Counted from the first letter of the stretch, positions 8,527-17,645 are shown. The stretch is DNA of 63,476 bases from Saccharopolyspora kobensis (GCF_900108315.1 NZ_FNVB01000017.1:1-63476); one strand, 5' to 3'. The notes: a model not told the origin generated them from the letters alone. Program-made: numbers and translations.

Positions 8527-9393
8527 TCAGGCGCGACGACGACGGCGACGACGGACGAGGCGGAAGACGATGCCGAGAGCGACGACCGCGACCGCGAGCG
8601 GGGCGAGGCGCTTGAGGACCGGAGCCCCGGCCGTGCCGAGCAGGTCGATCGCGTCGTCCGACGCCGCGCCGCCTCCGGCGGTCGCTGCCTCCCGCCGCGA
8701 AGGCTCCGCCTTCGCCGGGCTCGCGGGCTCGCCCTGACCGCCTGCCGGCGTGACCCGCCAGCTCGGCTTCGCCGCGCCTGCGGCGCTCGAAGCCTTCGTC
8801 TCCTTCGCCTCCGCGGGCTTCGCCGCTGCGGCTTCGGCCTTCTCGGGCTCCGCCTCGGCTCCGCCGGGCTTCGCTTCGCCGGGCTTCGCCCCGGCTGCAC
8901 CGGTCGGCTGCGCCGATCCGGCCGCCGGCTTGGCCTCGGCGGGGGCGCCTTCCTCGGTGAGCTGCTTGGCGAGGTTGGCCGCGAACTGGTTCAGGATCTT
9001 GCCGCCGACCTCGGAGATCAGGCCGCGGCCCAGCTGCGCGGGCTTGCCGGTGACCTTCAGGTCGGTGTCCACCGTGACCGCGGTGGTGTCGCCTTCGGAC
9101 GTCAGCACCGCGGCCACCGTCGCCGCGGCGGTGCCGCTGCCGCGGGAGTCCTTGCCGCTGGCGTCGATCACCACGCGGCGGGCGTCCTCGTCGATCTCCT
9201 TGAAGGTGCCGGTTCCCTTGTAGAGCAGCGTCACCGGGCCGAGCTTGACCTTCACCGAGCCGGAGAACTCGTTGCCCTCGGCCTTGGTGAGGGTCGCGCC
9301 GGGCATGCACGGTGCGACCCGCTCCGGGTCGAGCAGCGCCTGCCAGGCCACCTCGACCGGCACCGGAACGCTGAACTGGTGCTGCATCTGCAC
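8527..9393 (-). CDS. coxG: CoxG-type SRPBCC membrane-anchored protein
   Basis: 288 residues. Residues 1-~145 are an SRPBCC (START-like) domain of the carbon monoxide dehydrogenase subunit G type: FSVPVPVEVAWQALLDPERVAPCMPGA, then VKVKLGPVTLLYKGTG and the DTDLKVTGKPAQLGRGLI block. An Ala/Lys/Pro/Glu-rich linker (about 150-235) follows, then a C-terminal hydrophobic helix (LAPLAVAVVALGIVFRLV) and a poly-Arg tail, fitting a tail-anchored protein. CoxG proteins are linked to membrane recruitment of CoxSLM enzymes. The gene is on the cox strand, but 875 bases of repeats separate it from coxM. Confidence 0.85.
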   Translation of the reverse strand: MQMQHQFSVPVPVEVAWQALLDPERVAPCMPGATLTKAEGNEFSGSVKVKLGPVTLLYKGTGTFKEIDEDARRVVIDASGKDSRGSGTAAATVAAVLTSEGDTTAVTVDTDLKVTGKPAQLGRGLISEVGGKILNQFAANLAKQLTEEGAPAEAKPAAGSAQPTGAAGAKPGEAKPGGAEAEPEKAEAAAAKPAEAKETKASSAAGAAKPSWRVTPAGGQGEPASPAKAEPSRREAATAGGGAASDDAIDLLGTAGAPVLKRLAPLAVAVVALGIVFRLVRRRRRRRA

Positions 9394-9666
9394 GGGGAGT
9401 CCTCCTGGTTCGAACGAACTCGGCCCGGCGGGACGGGCCGTCCTCTCTGCTGAGGCATCAGCTTCCAGCTTCCCAGCCTCGGCGGCCGACCTCTACCCCG
9501 TTCGGATCATCGAGCGGCATCCATGATCACCACCACGACCCGGACCGGCCACGCATTCCACCGTCCTCACGACACCAACCCCACCCGACCGGGCGACCCA
9601 GTCGCACAACGCACACCCTCCGCAGGCCCCACCACCCGCCGTCAACTCACGCCCGTCACCACTTCC

Positions 9667-9800
9667 TGCGCAATTTCAATGGAAATCGGAGGTCTGATTT
9701 CCATTGAAATTGACTGCCACGTCGGCGTGTCGGCCAACGACACGCCGACGTGGCGCAACTTCCATTGAAATCAGCTCTTCGATTTCCATTGAAATTGCAC
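9667..9800. repeat. Composite palindromic repeat, four ATTTC-N4-GAAAT sites around a GC hairpin
   Basis: Sites at 9673-9686 (ATTTCAATGGAAAT), 9697-9710 (ATTTCCATTGAAAT), 9758-9771 (ACTTCCATTGAAAT) and 9782-9795 (ATTTCCATTGAAAT). Each pair is spaced 24 bp start to start. Between the pairs lies a perfect 16-bp inverted repeat CCACGTCGGCGTGTCG (9717-9732) / CGACACGCCGACGTGG (9738-9753). The AT-rich sites stand out from the GC-rich background. Confidence 0.9.
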
Positions 9801-10096
9801 AAGTCGTCTCCGGAGCTGGCGAGGTCTGCGCGGCCCGTCGGAGTGTCGGGGACCGGACGCACCGGGGGTGCGTCCGGGAGGGGACTTGGGACCACCACGA
9901 CGTTCCTCGTCCGGGGCAAGAGGACCTCGCGGATCTAGGACTTCGACTCTCACTTCACAGCGGACTCCCGTCCTGGCCGCGGCTCCCCGCCGGGCAGCCG
10001 GGCCAAGCCAGACCAAGCCGGGCCGGGCAGGCGGGCTGGGACGGGGAGCCAAACCGGGGGACGGACAGCCAAGCCAAACCGAGCCAGCAGGCCAAG

Positions 10097-10223
10097 CCAG
10101 ACCGAGCCAGGCAGCCAGACCGAGCCAGGCAGCCAGACCGAGCCAGGCAGCCGGGCCGGGGGCAGGCAGCCGGGCCGGGGGCAGGCAGCCGGGCCGGGGG
10201 CGGGCAGCCGGGCCGGGGGCGGG
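10097..10223. repeat. Tandem 18/19-bp repeats
   Basis: Three perfect units of CCAGACCGAGCCAGGCAG (10097-10150) run directly into about four units of CCGGGCCGGGGGCAGGCAG or its CGGGCAG variant (10151-10223). The two unit types look like related minisatellite phases. The G-runs could form unusual DNA structures. Confidence 0.9.
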
Positions 10224-10224
10224 T

Positions 10225-10258
10225 CTTGACGGCCAAGCCGGGTGGCTTGGCCGTCAAG
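10225..10258 (-). terminator. Terminator hairpin of the coxSLM operon
   Basis: A perfect 15-bp inverted repeat, CTTGACGGCCAAGCC (10225-10239) and GGCTTGGCCGTCAAG (10244-10258), with a 4-base loop, lies 9 bases beyond the coxM stop on the minus strand. Confidence 0.8.
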
Positions 10259-10267
10259 GCCGCGGGG

Positions 10268-11122
10268 TCAGCCGGAGGCTGCGGTGAGGACCGCTCTGCC
10301 GGTGAGGACTTCCGCGAGGTGCGAGCGGTAGTCGACGTCGGCGCTGGCGTCGGCCGTCGGGCTGGTGCCCTCCGTGGCGTGGCGGGCCGCCGCGCGGATC
10401 GCCTCCGGCGTGGCCGGTTGACCGACGAGGGCCTGCTCGACGCCGGTCGCGCGGATCGGCGTCGGGCCCATGTTGGTCAGGCCGATGCGGGCCTCGGCGA
10501 TCTGCCCGTCGGCGACGCGCACCGCGGCCGCCACGCCGACGATCGACCACGCCTGGGCCACGCGGTTGAACTTCTCGTAGTGCGCGCGCCACCCGGTCCA
10601 CTTCGGCACCCGCACCTCGACCAGCAGTTCGGCCGGTTCCAGCGCGGTGGTGAAGTAGTCGGTGAAGAACTCCGCGGCGGGCACGGTGCGCTGACCGGAG
10701 GGCCCGACCAGCACCATCTCCGCGTCCAGCGCCAGCGCCGGGGCGGGCAGGTCACCGGCCGGATCGGCGTGCGCGAGCGAGCCGCCGAAGGTGCCGCGGT
10801 GGCGCACCTGCGGGTCGGCGACCGTGCGGGTGGCCAGCGCGATCAGCTCGGCGTGCTGCCGCACCAGCGGATCCCGCAGCACGTCGTGGTGGGTCGTCAT
10901 CGCGCCGATCACCAGCGCGTCGCCGTCCTCGCGGACTCCGCGCATGTCCTCGACGCGGCCGAGGTCGACCAGCAGCTGCGGGTCGGCCAGCCGCATCCGC
11001 AGCACCGGCAGCAGGCTCTGCCCACCGGCCAGCACCTTGGCCTCGTCGCCGAACTCGGCGAGCGCGGCCACCGCTTCCTCCACTGTGGAGGGAGCGACGT
11101 ACTCGAACTGGGCGGGGATCAC
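10268..11122 (-). CDS. coxM: Molybdenum hydroxylase FAD-binding subunit
   Basis: 284 residues, medium subunit of the CO dehydrogenase/xanthine dehydrogenase family. It carries electrons from the FeS subunit to FAD. The N-terminal FAD-binding motif AGGQSLLPVLRMR and the second motif TFGGSLAHADPAGDLP are intact, and the C-terminal CODH flavoprotein domain follows. The GTG start overlaps the coxL stop (GTGA, 11119-11122), so translation is coupled. It is the last gene of coxS-coxL-coxM and ends at the hairpin 10225-10258. Confidence 0.93.
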   Translation of the reverse strand: MIPAQFEYVAPSTVEEAVAALAEFGDEAKVLAGGQSLLPVLRMRLADPQLLVDLGRVEDMRGVREDGDALVIGAMTTHHDVLRDPLVRQHAELIALATRTVADPQVRHRGTFGGSLAHADPAGDLPAPALALDAEMVLVGPSGQRTVPAAEFFTDYFTTALEPAELLVEVRVPKWTGWRAHYEKFNRVAQAWSIVGVAAAVRVADGQIAEARIGLTNMGPTPIRATGVEQALVGQPATPEAIRAAARHATEGTSPTADASADVDYRSHLAEVLTGRAVLTAASG

Positions 11123-13551
11123 CGGGCACCTCCCTGGGGATTCACCGAACCGAGACCGCCACCGGCTTCCGGTGCGGTGGCACCGCTTTCACGCGCACCC
11201 GTCACGGCGCGCCACACCCGCTGCGGCGAGCACGGCATCTCCACGTCGTTGACGCCCATCGGTCGCAGCGCGTCGACCACCGCGTTCACCACCGCGGGCG
11301 TCGAGGCGATGGTGCCGGCCTCGCCGACTCCCTTGACGCCCAAGACGTTCGACGTCGCGCGGGTTTCGGTGCGGTCGGTGATGAACTCCGGCAGGTCGGC
11401 CGCCGAGGGCACCAGGTAGTCGGCCAGCGTGGCGGTGGTCAGGGTGCCGGTCTCGTCGTACACGGCCTCCTCGAACAGCGCCTGCGCGATGCCCTGCGCC
11501 AGCCCGCCGTGCACTTGGCCCTCCACGATCAGCGGGTTGATCACGGCGCCGATGTCGTCCACGCAGACGTACTTGCGGATCTTCACCATGCCGGTCTCGG
11601 TGTCCACTTCGGTCGCGCACAGGTGCGTGCCGTGCGGGAAGGAGAAGTTCTCCGGGTCGAAGGTGGCATCGGCGTCGAGGTTCGGCTCCACCCCGTCGGG
11701 CAGGTCGTGCGCGGCGAACGCGGCCAGCGCGACCTCGCCGAGCGCGGTGCCCCGGTCGGTGCCGCGCACACCGAAGCGGCCCGCGGTGAACTCCACGTCG
11801 TCCTCACCGCACTCCAGCAGGTGCGCGGCGATCTTCTTGGCCTTCTCCACGACCTTGTCGGCGGCCTGCACCACCGCCATGCCGCCCACCGCCAGCGACC
11901 GCGAACCGTAGGTGTCCAGGCCCTTCGGCGAGACCTGGGTGTCGCCGTGCAGCACCTCGACGTCCTCGAACGGCACGCCCAGCCGGTCGGCCACGATCTG
12001 GCTCCACGCCGTCTCGTGCCCCTGACCGTGCGGCGAGGTCCCGGTGACGACCTCCACCTTGCCGGTCGGCAGCACGCGGATCGACGCGTGCTCCCACCCG
12101 CCGGCGCCGTAGGACAGCGAACCGAGCACCCGCGACGGGGCCAGCCCGCACATCTCGGTGAACGTCGAGATGCCGATGCCCAGCTGCACCGGATCACCGC
12201 TGCGCCGACGCTCCTCCTGCTCCGCGCGCAGCGCCTCGTAGCCGAACAGCTCCATCGCCTTGTCGGTGGCGGCCTCGTAGTTGCCGGAGTCGTAGGTCAG
12301 CCCGGCGACCGTGTCGTACGGGAACTCCTCGTGCGCGATCCAGTTCTTGCGCCGCACCTCCATCGGGTCCACGCCGAGCTCGGCGGCCAGCTCGTCCATC
12401 ATCCGCTCGATGGCGAAGGTCGCCTCCGGCCGCCCGGCGCCGCGGTAGGCGTCGGTGGGCGTCTTGTTGGTGAACACGTTGGTGCAGCTGAAGTGGTAGG
12501 CGGGGATCTTGTAGATCGAGTTGAACATGAACGCGCCGAGGATCGGGATGCCCGGCGTGACCAGGCGCAGGTAGGCGCCCATGTCGGCGAGCAGCTCGAC
12601 CTTCAGCCCGGTGATCCGGCCGTCCCGGTCGGCCGCCATCGACAGCTTCTGCACCTGGTCGCGGCCGTGGTGCGCGGAAACCATCGTCTCGGAGCGGGAT
12701 TCGGTCCACTTCACCGGTTTGCCGAGCTTGCGGGCCAGCACGAAGGCGATGAACTCCTCCGGCGTCACCTGCAGCTTGCCGCCGAAACCGCCGCCCACGT
12801 CCGGGGCGATGACCCGGATCTTCTGCTCCGGCACGCCCAGCGACATGGCCAGCATCAGCCGCAGGATGTGCGGCACCTGGGTGGCCGACCACATGGTGAT
12901 CTGCTCGCCCGTCGGGTCGACGACCACCGAGCGCGGCTCCATGAAGGCGGGGATCAGCCGCTGCTGCCGGAAGGTCCGCTCGACGCGCACCTCCGCGCTG
13001 CGCAGCGCCTCCTCGACCGAGCCGCCGGTGCCCGCCTCCGCCGAGTCGAACGTCCAGGTGGCGTTGCGGTTGGTGCCCAGGTCCTCGTGCACCAGCGGGG
13101 AGTCCGCTTGCAGCGCGGATTCCATGTCCAGCACCACGGGCAGGTCGTCGTAGTCGACGTCGATGACGTCCAGCGCATCGCGCGCCTCGGCCGCGCTGCG
13201 GGCCGCGACGACCGCGACCGCCTCCCCGGCGAAGCGCACCTCGTCGACCGCGATCGGCGGCGCCACCGGCGCCTTCATGTCCTCGGTGATCGGCCACGCG
13301 CACGGCAGGCTGCCCTGCTCGTCGGCGAGATCGCGACCGGTGAACACCGCGACCACACCGGACATCCGGCGCGCGGCCGCGGTGTCGATCGACCTGATGC
13401 GGGCGTGCGCGACCGGGCTGCGCAGGACCGCCAGGTGCAGGGTGCCCGCGGGGTTGAGGTTGTCGGTCCAGCGGGTGCGGCCGGTGATCAGCCGCGCGTC
13501 CTCCTTGCGCTTTCGGGCGCGTCCCAGTTCGGGTTCCAGCACCGAGGTCAT
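11119..13551 (-). CDS. coxL: Molybdenum hydroxylase large subunit, form II CoxL
   Basis: 810 residues, the Mo-molybdopterin cytosine dinucleotide subunit. The active-site loop reads AYRGAGR, the signature of form II CoxL proteins; true aerobic CO dehydrogenases (form I) have AYRCSFR. The GEAG segment carrying the catalytic Glu (GVKGVGEAG) and FGGK/GQGHET Mo-cofactor loops are present. By family knowledge form II enzymes are often aldehyde or other hydroxylases, so CO as the natural substrate is doubtful. ATG 13551 overlaps the coxS stop by four bases; reading further upstream only continues into coxS out of frame. Confidence 0.93.
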   Translation of the reverse strand: MTSVLEPELGRARKRKEDARLITGRTRWTDNLNPAGTLHLAVLRSPVAHARIRSIDTAAARRMSGVVAVFTGRDLADEQGSLPCAWPITEDMKAPVAPPIAVDEVRFAGEAVAVVAARSAAEARDALDVIDVDYDDLPVVLDMESALQADSPLVHEDLGTNRNATWTFDSAEAGTGGSVEEALRSAEVRVERTFRQQRLIPAFMEPRSVVVDPTGEQITMWSATQVPHILRLMLAMSLGVPEQKIRVIAPDVGGGFGGKLQVTPEEFIAFVLARKLGKPVKWTESRSETMVSAHHGRDQVQKLSMAADRDGRITGLKVELLADMGAYLRLVTPGIPILGAFMFNSIYKIPAYHFSCTNVFTNKTPTDAYRGAGRPEATFAIERMMDELAAELGVDPMEVRRKNWIAHEEFPYDTVAGLTYDSGNYEAATDKAMELFGYEALRAEQEERRRSGDPVQLGIGISTFTEMCGLAPSRVLGSLSYGAGGWEHASIRVLPTGKVEVVTGTSPHGQGHETAWSQIVADRLGVPFEDVEVLHGDTQVSPKGLDTYGSRSLAVGGMAVVQAADKVVEKAKKIAAHLLECGEDDVEFTAGRFGVRGTDRGTALGEVALAAFAAHDLPDGVEPNLDADATFDPENFSFPHGTHLCATEVDTETGMVKIRKYVCVDDIGAVINPLIVEGQVHGGLAQGIAQALFEEAVYDETGTLTTATLADYLVPSAADLPEFITDRTETRATSNVLGVKGVGEAGTIASTPAVVNAVVDALRPMGVNDVEMPCSPQRVWRAVTGARESGATAPEAGGGLGSVNPQGGAR

Positions 13552-14114
13552 GACTGGCGGCCTCCCGTCACCTTCGGCTCGGCGTGCTCGTCGGCGGGCG
13601 TTCGCGGCGCCGGGGTGTCCTCGGTGTGCTCCATCTCCGGGCCGGCTCCGGGTCGCATGCGCTGCGCGGCGTCGGAGACCGCGCGGACGATGTTCTGGTA
13701 CCCGGTGCAGCGGCAGAGGTTGCCCTCCATGCCCTCCCGGATCTGCTGGTCGTCGGGTTCGCGCACCTCGGCCAGCAGGTCGAGCGCCTGCATGATCATC
13801 CCGGGAGTGCAGAACCCGCACTGCAGGGCGTGGTTGTCGTGGAAGGCCTGCTGCAGCGGGTGCAGCCTGCCGTCCTGGGCGAGCCCTTCGACGGTGGTCA
13901 CGTCGTGCCCGTCGGCCTGCACGGCGAGGACCGAGCACGACTTCACGCTGCGGCCGTCGAGGTGGACGGTGCACGCGCCGCAGTTGCTGGTGTCGCAACC
14001 GATGACGGTGCCCACCTTGCCTGCTCGTTCGCGGAGGTACTGGACGAGCAGCATGCGCGGCTCGACCTCATCGGTGTAGTGGGTGCCGTCTACGTTGACG
14101 GTGATGCGCGGCAT
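13548..14114 (-). CDS. coxS: Molybdenum hydroxylase [2Fe-2S] subunit
   Basis: 188 residues. The N-terminal plant-type ferredoxin cluster site is GCDTSNCGACTVHLDG, with a fourth Cys in KSCSVLA. The C-terminal [2Fe-2S] domain has CGFCTPGM and CRCTGYQNI. The last ~30 residues (HTEDTPAPRTPADEHAEP) are a charged, Pro-rich extension beyond the usual ~160-residue size. It is first in the operon, with ATGA overlap to coxL. The start is preceded by GAGGAGG. The 282-base gap to the divergent transglutaminase-like gene must hold both promoters. Confidence 0.93.
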   Translation of the reverse strand: MPRITVNVDGTHYTDEVEPRMLLVQYLRERAGKVGTVIGCDTSNCGACTVHLDGRSVKSCSVLAVQADGHDVTTVEGLAQDGRLHPLQQAFHDNHALQCGFCTPGMIMQALDLLAEVREPDDQQIREGMEGNLCRCTGYQNIVRAVSDAAQRMRPGAGPEMEHTEDTPAPRTPADEHAEPKVTGGRQS

Positions 14115-14396
14115 TTGGGCGGCCTCCTCGGAGGGACTGGCCCGCGGTGCGCGGACGGTCGGGAACTCGGACTACTCCGCCTGGGTGACGGGCGTCACAT
14201 CGATAGAGCCTGCTACGCCACACGGACCCGAGCAAGCGCGCAAAAGAATGGCCGTTCAGTCGCACCGAGTAGCCGTCAGGACCACCGCGGCGAGTCCTCT
14301 TCGGATGCGACCTCCCCGGCACCGCGGCGCGCACCCGGAAAAGCCGTTGAAAATCCCGGGAAATCCGCCCTATCGTCCGCTCCGGGAGGACAGTCG

Positions 14397-15269
14397 ATGA
14401 CGACACCGCAGGAATACGCGCACCATTCCCGCTACACCGATCCGGGCCGCTACGCGCCGCTGCTCGACCAGTTGCCAGCGGACGTCCGGCAGGTCGCGGA
14501 GGTGGTGCGCGGCCTCGTCGTGCACTACCGGGGCGAGGGCATCCCGTTCACCGGTGATCGGCTGGCCGAGGTCGACTCGCGCTGGACCGAGCGGCTGCTC
14601 GCCACCGATCAGCGCAGGTTCCCGCCGGACCTGGTCGCGCCGCGCCCGCTGGAGCAGCGGCTGGTCGGGTGCTGCCGGGACGCCGCCCTGCTGACCGTCG
14701 CGGCACTGCGCCACCACCGGATCCCGGCGCGCAGCCGCGTCGGGTTCGCCGCCTACTTCCACGAGGGCTTCCACGCCGACCACGTGATCGTCGAGCACTG
14801 GGACGGGCAGCGCTGGGTGTTCGCCGATCCCCAGCTCGACCAGGCGGACTGGCCGTTCGACGTCTGCGACATGCCCCGCTCGGACCCGGCGCCGTTCGTC
14901 ACGGCGGCGCAGATCTGGACCGACCACCGGAGCGGGCGGATCGACGTGGAGCGCTGCGGTGTCGGCCCCGACCACCCGATGCGCGGCGCCTGGTTCGCGG
15001 GCAACTACGTGCTCCGCGAACTGGCGCACCGCCGCCGCGACGAACTCCTGCTCTGGGACTTCTGGGGCGCGATGACGACCACCGACGACGGCCTCGACCT
15101 GGACCTCGTCGACGAGATCGCCGCACTGCTGCTCGCCGCCGACAACGGCGACGAGGCCGCCGAACGCGAACTGGCCCACCGCTACGCCACCGACCCGAGG
15201 CTCAACCCGGGCGACCGCGTGCACTGCCAATCCCCCTCGGGCCTGGACGCCCTGGTCGCCCTCACCTGA
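14397..15269 (+). CDS. Transglutaminase-like domain protein
   Basis: 290 residues, cytosolic. A papain-fold transglutaminase core is suggested by the Cys in LVGCCRDAALLTVAALR, a His in HADHVIVEHWDGQRWVFADPQLD and the following Asp. That is the usual Cys-His-Asp order, and it resembles the transglutaminase/peptide N-glycanase superfamily. ATG 14397 has GGGAGGA eight bases upstream. The gene is inserted on the opposite strand between coxSLM and coxDEF, and its relation to them is unknown. Substrate unknown. Confidence 0.7.
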   Translation: MTTPQEYAHHSRYTDPGRYAPLLDQLPADVRQVAEVVRGLVVHYRGEGIPFTGDRLAEVDSRWTERLLATDQRRFPPDLVAPRPLEQRLVGCCRDAALLTVAALRHHRIPARSRVGFAAYFHEGFHADHVIVEHWDGQRWVFADPQLDQADWPFDVCDMPRSDPAPFVTAAQIWTDHRSGRIDVERCGVGPDHPMRGAWFAGNYVLRELAHRRRDELLLWDFWGAMTTTDDGLDLDLVDEIAALLLAADNGDEAAERELAHRYATDPRLNPGDRVHCQSPSGLDALVALT

Positions 15270-15296
15270 CCAGGCGTCACCCGGGCCGACGGCTGG

Positions 15297-16415
15297 TCAG
15301 GAGTGGTGGTGGATGGGGCCGTCCAAGTCGGCCAGGCGGACTCCGCGGCCTCCCCAGCGGAGGGCGATCAGCTCCGCCGCGATGGACACCGCCGTTTCCT
15401 CCGGGGTCCGGGCGCCCAGGTCGAGGCCGATCGGGGAGGACAGCTTGGTCAGCGCCTCCTCGGTGACGCCCTGCTCGCGGAGCCTGCGGAGGCGGTCGTC
15501 GTGGGTGCGGCGGGAGCCCATCGCGCCGACGTAGCCGAGGTTCAGGCGCAGTGCCTCCTCCAGCACCGGGACGTCGAACTTCGGGTCGTGGGTGAGGACC
15601 ATGACCGCGGTGCGCTCGTCGACCCGGCCGGCCGCCGCCTCGGCCGCGAGGTAGCGGTGCGGCCAGTCCACGACCACGTCGTCGACGCCGGGGAACCTGC
15701 TGTGCGTGGCGAACACCGGGCGCGCGTCGCACACCGTCACGCGGTAGCCGAGGAAAGCACCCATCCGGGCCATCGCGGCGGCGAAGTCGATCGCGCCGAA
15801 CACCAGCATCCGCGGCGGCGGCTCGAAGGAGTTCACGAACACCCGCAGGCCCTCACCGCGGCGCTGGCCTTCCGGCCCGTACTCGATCACGCCGCTGCGG
15901 CCGCTGGCCAGCATGCCGCGCGCGTCGTCGAGCACCGCGTCATCGATCCGCGCGGAGCCCAGGCCACCGCTGCTGCGGTCGCGCCAGACCAGCAGGTGCG
16001 CGCCGACCTTCGCCGAGTCCGGGTGCTCCACGACGGTCACGACCGCGACGGGCTCTTCGGTGCGCACCGATGCCGCGACCTCGTCCAGCTCGGGGAAGGT
16101 CTCGCGGTCGACCCGCTCCACGAAGACGTCCAGGATGCCGCCGCAGGTCAGGCCGACGGCGAACGCGTCGTCGTCGCTGACGCCGTAGCGGCGCAGCACC
16201 GGATCGGACCCGGTCAGCGTCGCGGTCGCCTCCTCGTAGACCGCGCCTTCGACGCAGCCGCCGGAAACGCTGCCGAAGGCCTCGCCCCCGCTGGTCACCA
16301 GCATCGACGCGCCCGGCGGCCGCGGGGCCGAGCGGAACGTCGCGACGACGGTGCCCAGCCCGATGGACTCGCCCGACTCCCACCGCTTGGTCAACTCGTC
16401 CAACACGTCACGCAC
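15297..16415 (-). CDS. coxF: XdhC/CoxF-type molybdenum cofactor maturation protein
   Basis: 372 residues with an N-terminal XdhC_CoxI domain (VVATFRSAPRPPGASMLV...GSVSGGCVEGAV, with a Cys in LTCGGILDVF) and a C-terminal Rossmann-like XdhC_C domain (LVFGAIDFAAAMARMGAFLGYRVTVCDAR; GAMGSRRTHDDRLRRL). Proteins of this family insert sulfurated Mo cofactor into hydroxylases such as CoxL. GTG 16415 is preceded by GGAGG. A 24-bp-spaced palindrome pair (16454-16491) lies between it and coxE. It is convergent with the transglutaminase-like gene. Confidence 0.88.
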   Translation of the reverse strand: MRDVLDELTKRWESGESIGLGTVVATFRSAPRPPGASMLVTSGGEAFGSVSGGCVEGAVYEEATATLTGSDPVLRRYGVSDDDAFAVGLTCGGILDVFVERVDRETFPELDEVAASVRTEEPVAVVTVVEHPDSAKVGAHLLVWRDRSSGGLGSARIDDAVLDDARGMLASGRSGVIEYGPEGQRRGEGLRVFVNSFEPPPRMLVFGAIDFAAAMARMGAFLGYRVTVCDARPVFATHSRFPGVDDVVVDWPHRYLAAEAAAGRVDERTAVMVLTHDPKFDVPVLEEALRLNLGYVGAMGSRRTHDDRLRRLREQGVTEEALTKLSSPIGLDLGARTPEETAVSIAAELIALRWGGRGVRLADLDGPIHHHS

Positions 16416-16451
16416 AGCGCACCTCCGCTCTCCCCGCACCACTCGGATCCG

Positions 16452-16493
16452 CAATTTCAATTGAAATCGCGCACCTGATTTCCATTGAAGTTG
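16452..16493. repeat. Paired ATTTC-N4-GAAAT palindromes between coxE and coxF
   Basis: Sites ATTTCAATTGAAAT (16454-16467) and ATTTCCATTGAAGT (16478-16491) are spaced exactly 24 bp. No central GC hairpin is present here. The pair lies 22 bases beyond the coxE stop and just upstream of the coxF ribosome binding site, so it is inside the presumed operon. Confidence 0.85.
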
Positions 16494-16514
16494 CGTCGGA
16501 CCTGAAACGTGCCG

Positions 16515-17645
16515 CTAGTTCTCGCACTTCGCGCCTCCAGCACCAGGTTGGGACAGCCGGCGGACCCAGGACCAGACGTCCTCCAGCGAACGCAGGCTGT
16601 GCCCGGCCACCATCCGGTCAACGTGCGGCATGGCCGCGACAATCCCGGATTGCACCGGTTGGTAGCCGTCGTGCCCGGCGTGCGGGTTCGCCCAGATCAC
16701 CGCGCGCGCCAACCGCCGCAGCCGCCGCATCTGGTCGGCGAGCTCGGTGGCGTCACCGCGTTCCCAGCCGTCGGAGAACAGCACGACCACCGCTCCGCGC
16801 GCCACACCTCGCTGCCCCCACCGGTCCAGGAAGACCCGGAGCGTCTCGCCGAGCCTGGTGCCGCCGGAGAAGTCCGGCACCGCGCGGGAAGCCGCCAGGA
16901 GTGCGGCTTCCGGATCCCGCTGCCGCAACTGCCTGCTCACCCGCGTCATCCGCGTGCCGAGCGTGAAGACCTCGGTGCTGGCGGGCGCTCTCCGCACCAC
17001 GACGTGGGCGAACCGCAGCAGCGCATCCGCGTAGGCGCTCATCGAGCCCGAGACGTCGACCAGCAGCACGACCCGTCGCGGTCGGCGGGAGCGGCGCTGC
17101 CTGCGCAGCCGCACCGGCTCGCCACCGGATCGCAGCATCTCGCGCAGGGTCGCGCGCGAGCTCAGCGCACCGCGCTTGCTCCCACGACGCCGGAGAGCTG
17201 GGCGCGTCGGCGGCTCCGGGCGCAGCACCGCGAGCATCCGCCGCAGGTGTTCGCGCTCCGGCACGCCGAGTTCGGAGAGGTCGCGGCGGCGCAGCACCTC
17301 GGCGTCGCTGGCCGCGGCGGCCAGCGGCCGATCCGCCTCGCCCTCGTCAGCGCCGCCGTCGGCGCTGGTCAGCGCAGCGATCTGCGCGGGCCGCGGGAGC
17401 GGTCGGCCCACCGGTTCGGCGGACGACTCGGCACTGCCGAACCAGGATTCGAAGGCCGCGTCGTAGCGCGGCAGGTCGTCGGGGTCGGAGCACAGCGTCA
17501 AGCGCCCCGCCCAGTAGACGGCGTCGCGGTCGAACCCGGCCTGCTCGACGGCGGCGAGGAAGGCCTGCACGCGCGTCGGGCCGCAGGCCATGCCGGAATG
17601 CCGCAGCGCACGCGCGAATCCGACCAGCCCGGTCACGGTGTGCAT
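16515..17645 (-). CDS. coxE: CoxE-type von Willebrand factor A protein
   Basis: 376 residues. The C-terminal half is a VWA domain of the CoxE class with the metal-ion-dependent adhesion site DVSGSMS, the Thr in SGGTRLGETL and the Asp in LFSDGWERGD. The N-terminal half is the helical region typical of this family. CoxE works with the MoxR ATPase CoxD in posttranslational maturation of the Mo/Cu site. Its start is 22 bases after the coxD stop, so they are co-transcribed. Confidence 0.9.
   Translation of the reverse strand: MHTVTGLVGFARALRHSGMACGPTRVQAFLAAVEQAGFDRDAVYWAGRLTLCSDPDDLPRYDAAFESWFGSAESSAEPVGRPLPRPAQIAALTSADGGADEGEADRPLAAAASDAEVLRRRDLSELGVPEREHLRRMLAVLRPEPPTRPALRRRGSKRGALSSRATLREMLRSGGEPVRLRRQRRSRRPRRVVLLVDVSGSMSAYADALLRFAHVVVRRAPASTEVFTLGTRMTRVSRQLRQRDPEAALLAASRAVPDFSGGTRLGETLRVFLDRWGQRGVARGAVVVLFSDGWERGDATELADQMRRLRRLARAVIWANPHAGHDGYQPVQSGIVAAMPHVDRMVAGHSLRSLEDVWSWVRRLSQPGAGGAKCEN

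Larger units (their letters stand above)
9394..10267. other. Long repeat-filled gap between coxG and coxM
   Basis: 874 bases with no credible gene. From left to right it holds about 270 bases without visible structure, a composite palindromic repeat (9667-9800), about 295 bases of unremarkable sequence ending in GC-rich low-complexity runs, tandem 18-19-bp repeats (10097-10223) and a strong hairpin (10225-10258). Each is annotated separately. Confidence 0.6.

Noticed and set aside
13552..13998. Extended N-terminus of CoxL
   Set aside because: The in-frame extension overlaps coxS out of frame and is Arg-rich; homology begins at ATG 13551.
11509..14079. Plus-strand open frame of 856 codons opposite coxL/coxS
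   Set aside because: Antisense to intact CoxL and CoxS with all cofactor motifs; its own product has no recognisable domain.
10268..14114. Aerobic CO dehydrogenase (form I)
   Set aside because: The active-site loop is AYRGAGR, lacking the Cys of form I, so CO oxidation is not claimed.
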